A stretch of 64,000 bases of DNA from an uncultured Roseobacter sp. (lineage in GTDB: Bacteria > Pseudomonadota > Alphaproteobacteria > Rhodobacterales > Rhodobacteraceae). The number at the start of each line of letters is the position of its first letter. Position 1 is the first letter of the stretch. Positions 61,483-64,000 of this stretch are shown here, piece after piece. A program made the translations under genes and the position numbers. The notes beneath the pieces were generated by a model that saw only the letters and a list, made by a program, of their open reading frames with translations, ran no database searches and was not told where the DNA came from. The DNA is taken from positions 558,001-622,000 of the forward strand of contig NZ_CANKYM010000002.1 of assembly GCF_947488185.1 (NCBI RefSeq), read 5' to 3'.

Positions 61483-61906
61483 TTTTTGAAGGCATAGTAG
61501 ATGAGGTAACGGGGATTCCCATTGCTTCGGTTGGTAACGGCAATCGAAACAATGGGTTAGGTCGCGCCTCTGCCCAGCTCCCGGAACGCGAATTTCTCGG
61601 CGCTGAATTCGCACAGCTCTCCGATTGAGCGGTCAGTCCTGAAGAAGTTTCAACATGCACGAACAGCTTCAGGTTGTGTGATTGTCGCGGGCAGTTGGTT
61701 TTGCTGGTGAAACGATACCGGGCTTTCGCGCGCTTCAAGGGTAAAATGTGACGCTGGGAAAACCGGGCCGCCTCGAAGAGGTCGAGCGTGTTGAGCAAGC
61801 GCTGAAACCGCTCCGCTGACTAAAGTTTATAAAAACACTCGGAAAATCACATAATTTACCCAACAATTTCTATCAACAATATTGCTTTCCCGGTCGGAAT
61901 CATTAA
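61483..61906. other. Intergenic region without a supported gene
   Basis: These 424 bases separate the ribose-type operon from the ferric binding protein gene. A minus-strand open frame (61427-61798) has some ordered-looking residues (LFEAARFSQRHILPLKRAKA) but no ribosome site, and it covers the rbs operator; it may be an old remnant. The last 120 bases are AT-rich and include the candidate iron element at 61907. Confidence 0.4.
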
Positions 61907-61924
61907 TTGAGTAAATCAATAAGG
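61907..61924 (+). promoter_or_regulatory. Candidate iron-responsive operator before the ferric binding protein
   Basis: TTGAGTAAATCAATAAGG shares TTGAGT and 12 of 17 aligned positions with the element at 9864 in the other iron promoter region, and contains the inverted repeat TTGA-N5-TCAA. Likely bound by an IscR- or RirA-type regulator; pattern evidence only. Confidence 0.45.
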
Positions 61925-61946
61925 ATTAACCTTTTGGGAGATACCA

Positions 61947-62975
61947 ATGTCCACACCATCGAAATTCATGCTTGCTGCACTGGCCGCGACGACTGCGATC
62001 AGCACCGGCTCTCTGGCGCAGGCGGAAGGGGAACTGAACCTCTATTCATCCCGCCACTATGACACCGACGAACGGCTCTACTCCGATTTCACCGAACAGA
62101 CTGGCATCACCATCAATCGGATCGAAGGTAAGGCCGATGAGTTGATTGCGCGAATGGAAGCGGAAGGCGCAAACTCTCCCGCCGACATTCTGCTGACCGT
62201 TGACACCTCCCGTCTCGAGCGCGCCAAGGATGCAGGCGTGCTGCAATCCATCGAGAGCGCGGTGCTGGAAGAGCGCATTCCCGCAAACCTGCAGGACAGC
62301 GACAACCAGTGGTTCGGTTTCTCCCAACGTGCGCGCATCATCTTCTACGACAAGGCGGACGTGGCAGAGCCACCAGTGGATTACGTCTCGCTGGCCGATC
62401 CCAAGTACAAGGGCATGGTCTGCCACCGGTCGTCCTCCAACGTCTATAGCCAGACCTTGCTGGCCGCGGTGATCGAAAACCACGGCGAAGAGGCCGCCAA
62501 GGCCTGGGCGCAGGGTGTGGTCGACAACTTCGCGCGCGAGCCCGAAGGCGGCGACACCGACCAGCTGCGCGGTCTGGTGTCCGGTCAATGTGATGTATCG
62601 ATTTCAAACACCTACTACTTTGCCCGCGCGCTGCGCAAAGATGTCTCTGGCGTCACCTCGGATATCGAGAAAATCGGCTGGGTGTTTCCTGCACAGGAAG
62701 CGGAAGGCGCGCATATGAACCTCTCCGGTGGCGGTGTGGCCGCCCATGCGCCGAACAAGGACAACGCGGTCAAGTTCATGGAATACCTCGCTTCCGATCA
62801 GGCGCAGCAGTATTTCTCTGCCGGGAACGACGAATTCCCGGCCGTTGAGGGCGTTCCGGTGAGCGAAAGTGTGTCGAAACTGGGTGCGTACAAGGCCGAT
62901 GCGGTTGATCTGTCCGCCGTGGCCAAGAATGTGCCTGCCGCGCAGAAGATTTTCAACGAAGTTGGCTGGAAGTAA
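61947..62975 (+). CDS. Ferric iron ABC transporter substrate-binding protein (FbpA/FutA type)
   Basis: The 342-aa protein has a signal peptide (FMLAALAATTAISTGSLAQA, cleavage near AQA-EG) and a class II periplasmic fold. LNLYSSRHYDTDERLYSDFT gives the N-terminal His-Tyr pair, and CDVSISNTYYFARALRKD near residue 212 gives the paired tyrosines that bind Fe(III) in FbpA/FutA proteins. It collects free ferric ion in the periplasm. The matching permease and ATPase are not in the window; a terminator follows, so the gene is transcribed alone. A TTGAGT-type element lies 40 bases upstream. Confidence 0.9.
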   Translation: MSTPSKFMLAALAATTAISTGSLAQAEGELNLYSSRHYDTDERLYSDFTEQTGITINRIEGKADELIARMEAEGANSPADILLTVDTSRLERAKDAGVLQSIESAVLEERIPANLQDSDNQWFGFSQRARIIFYDKADVAEPPVDYVSLADPKYKGMVCHRSSSNVYSQTLLAAVIENHGEEAAKAWAQGVVDNFAREPEGGDTDQLRGLVSGQCDVSISNTYYFARALRKDVSGVTSDIEKIGWVFPAQEAEGAHMNLSGGGVAAHAPNKDNAVKFMEYLASDQAQQYFSAGNDEFPAVEGVPVSESVSKLGAYKADAVDLSAVAKNVPAAQKIFNEVGWK

Positions 62976-62999
62976 CGCCTTTCGAACACCGATTGGGAC

Positions 63000-63026
63000 G
63001 GGCGCGGCAGGGTCGCGCCCTTTTTC
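63000..63026 (+). terminator. Intrinsic terminator of the ferric binding protein gene
   Basis: GGGCGCG, loop GCAGGGT and CGCGCCC form a 7-bp GC stem followed by TTTTTC, 25 bases after the stop codon. Confidence 0.85.
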
Positions 63027-63254
63027 ATTTGTGCACGCCGACAGCCTAAGCCGCGTCGGAGAAAAGTAGCCAAGTGTTTTTGTCGGGATTGACTCCCGGC
63101 ATGGATTCCCGCAGAATTTCAACACGGCCCAGCCACCCGAACCGGGCAGCCCGGAGCCACGCAGTTTACTAGAGGTCTCAATGGAGCCATGCCCTTTCCC
63201 CGCTTTACCGCGCCTGACACGCGCCCCGTTTTTGGTCCGCCCGGAGGTGACATT

Positions 63255-63431
63255 ATGAATGCCATGGTGCCCCCGGTACAATCCGCCGCTGCAGACAGTA
63301 TCGCGGATGACATCGCGACCTACGATGTCCGTGCCTTGATTGAGACAGGCGTGCAAGCGCGGCTGGTGCTGGACGGACAGCCCTATTTCCTGCGCATCAC
63401 GCGGGCGGGCAAGCTGATCCTGACCAAGTAG
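63255..63431 (+). CDS. hemP: Second hemin uptake protein HemP
   Basis: The 58-aa protein starts MNAMVPPVQSAAADSIADDI and ends FLRITRAGKLILTK, the HemP signature. The ribosome site GGAGGTGACATT is very strong and fixes the start at 63255 rather than the longer frame at 63189. It stands alone between a terminator and the sulfatase gene, with no haem receptor or transporter alongside. It shares only the C-terminal motif with the HemP at 9470-9637, so the two are old paralogues. It probably activates haem or iron uptake genes elsewhere. Confidence 0.87.
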   Translation: MNAMVPPVQSAAADSIADDIATYDVRALIETGVQARLVLDGQPYFLRITRAGKLILTK

Positions 63432-63596
63432 CCGCGCCGCCCAATCCTCGCTTCTCGCCGGTCGGCTCAGGCAATCGATTTGCGTACCCTTTGCCGGTGC
63501 CCTTGGCATTCCGATCCAAAACGCTCAGGCTGTCCGCGACATGCGTGATATGCGCTTGGGTGCGGAAGCCCGGCGGCGGGTAGCGGAAGGTGAGAC

Positions 63597-64000
63597 GTGG
63601 CGCAAAAGAACATCCTCTTCATCATGTGTGACCAGCTGCGCTTTGACTATCTGGGCTGCACCGGTCACCCGCATCTGAAGACGCCGCATATCGATGCGCT
63701 GGCCGCCCGGGGCGTCCGGTTTGACAACGCCTATGTTCAGTCGCCGATCTGCGGGCCCAGCCGTATGAGCACCTACACCGGGCGCTATGTGCGCAGCCAC
63801 GGTGCGACATGGAACCAGACGCCGCTGCGCGTGGGCGAAATGACCTTGGGCGATCATCTGGAGCCTCTGGGGCTGCGCACGGCGCTCTGCGGCAAGACCC
63901 ATATGGCAGCGGATACCGAAGGGATGAAGCGGCTTGGCATCGATCCAACCTCCGGCATTGGCGCGCGGATTGCCGAATGCGGTTTCGAGGTCTGGGATCG
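63597..64000 (+). CDS. Sulfatase-family hydrolase, truncated by the window edge
   Basis: The first 134 codons are visible. A GTG start follows GCGGAAGGTGAGAC. The sequence opens with AQKNILFIMCDQLRFDYLGC, giving the first metal-binding Asp, then TPHIDALAARGVRFDNAYVQ and the catalytic site SPICGPSRMSTYTGRY. The site is C-x-P-S-R, where the Cys is converted to formylglycine. HMAADTEGMKRLG follows. It belongs to the arylsulfatase/phosphonate monoester hydrolase group. No signal peptide is visible, which favours a cytoplasmic enzyme such as a phosphonate monoester hydrolase or choline-sulfatase-like protein. The rest of the gene is outside the window. Confidence 0.88.
   Translation, partial: MAQKNILFIMCDQLRFDYLGCTGHPHLKTPHIDALAARGVRFDNAYVQSPICGPSRMSTYTGRYVRSHGATWNQTPLRVGEMTLGDHLEPLGLRTALCGKTHMAADTEGMKRLGIDPTSGIGARIAECGFEVWD

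Noticed and set aside
61427..61798. Minus-strand frame with ordered-looking residues
   Set aside because: No ribosome site, no family, and it spans the ribose-type operator; kept only as a possible old remnant.
62604..63509. Minus-strand frame of 301 codons at the right end
   Set aside because: It is antisense to the ferric binding protein and HemP genes and crosses a clear terminator.

Overview
The window reads as a chromosomal segment of a marine alphaproteobacterium of the Rhodobacteraceae (Roseobacter group). The indications are the GC-rich coding style, a VPLPA-type C-terminal sorting tail, two HemP proteins with the same LRITR-x-GKLILTK ending, a methanethiol oxidase, and a sorbitol/mannitol operon in the gene order known from Rhodobacter. 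No rRNA, tRNA, CRISPR array, complete insertion sequence or prophage was found. Genus and species cannot be set from the sequence alone.

Layout. 1-3.1 kb: a truncated membrane protein, methanethiol oxidase (mtoX) and a glycerophosphodiesterase with a sorting tail. 3.3-13.5 kb: an iron locus. One arm (minus strand) has a 53-aa protein, HemP, a Cys-rich protein, an imelysin, Bfd, bacterioferritin, a di-heme oxidase, a second imelysin and a DUF1513 protein. The other arm (plus strand) has an iron-type ABC importer followed by a pseudoazurin-like blue copper protein. 13.6-16.8 kb: a 1059-aa secreted-type protein joining a Ca-loop repeat region, seven RCC1 repeats, an Ig-like domain and RTX repeats. 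17.1-20.6 kb: a cobalamin riboswitch with DUF1636 and a BtuFCD-like importer. 20.7-23.9 kb: a more AT-rich three-gene sulfotransferase island. 24.1-31.8 kb: a dipeptide ABC importer, a dipeptidase and a divergent LysR regulator, with an unexplained small membrane protein inside the operon. 32-36.3 kb: an RND efflux pair. 36.3-43.9 kb: smoEFGK-smoS-mtlK with a LacI regulator and its probable operators. 44-45.1 kb: gentisate dioxygenase.

45.3-49.2 kb is the most striking part. It holds YcaO, TfuA, a gluzincin metallopeptidase and a 165-aa protein that ends in seven tandem [V/I]-[S/A]-G-A-R pentapeptides. This looks like a ribosomally made, post-translationally modified peptide (RiPP) locus with a long leader and a repetitive core. 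Convergent to it lie an adenylate cyclase/TolB/TPR protein and a GNAT acetyltransferase.

51.9-54.8 kb encodes a 943-aa acidic, His-rich G8-domain protein, followed by about 1.1 kb with no intact gene. 55.9-61.4 kb is a ribose-type operon (LacI regulator, rbsK, rbsC, rbsA, rbsB) with a perfect LacI-type palindrome upstream. 61.9-64 kb holds a ferric-iron binding protein, a second HemP and the start of a sulfatase.

How parts may work together. The iron arms share a divergent promoter region carrying a TTGAGT-type element, and a similar element precedes the ferric binding protein 50 kb away, so iron control is likely shared. Three ABC operons that begin with the binding-protein gene each carry a strong hairpin just after that gene, which would favour excess binding protein over the membrane parts.
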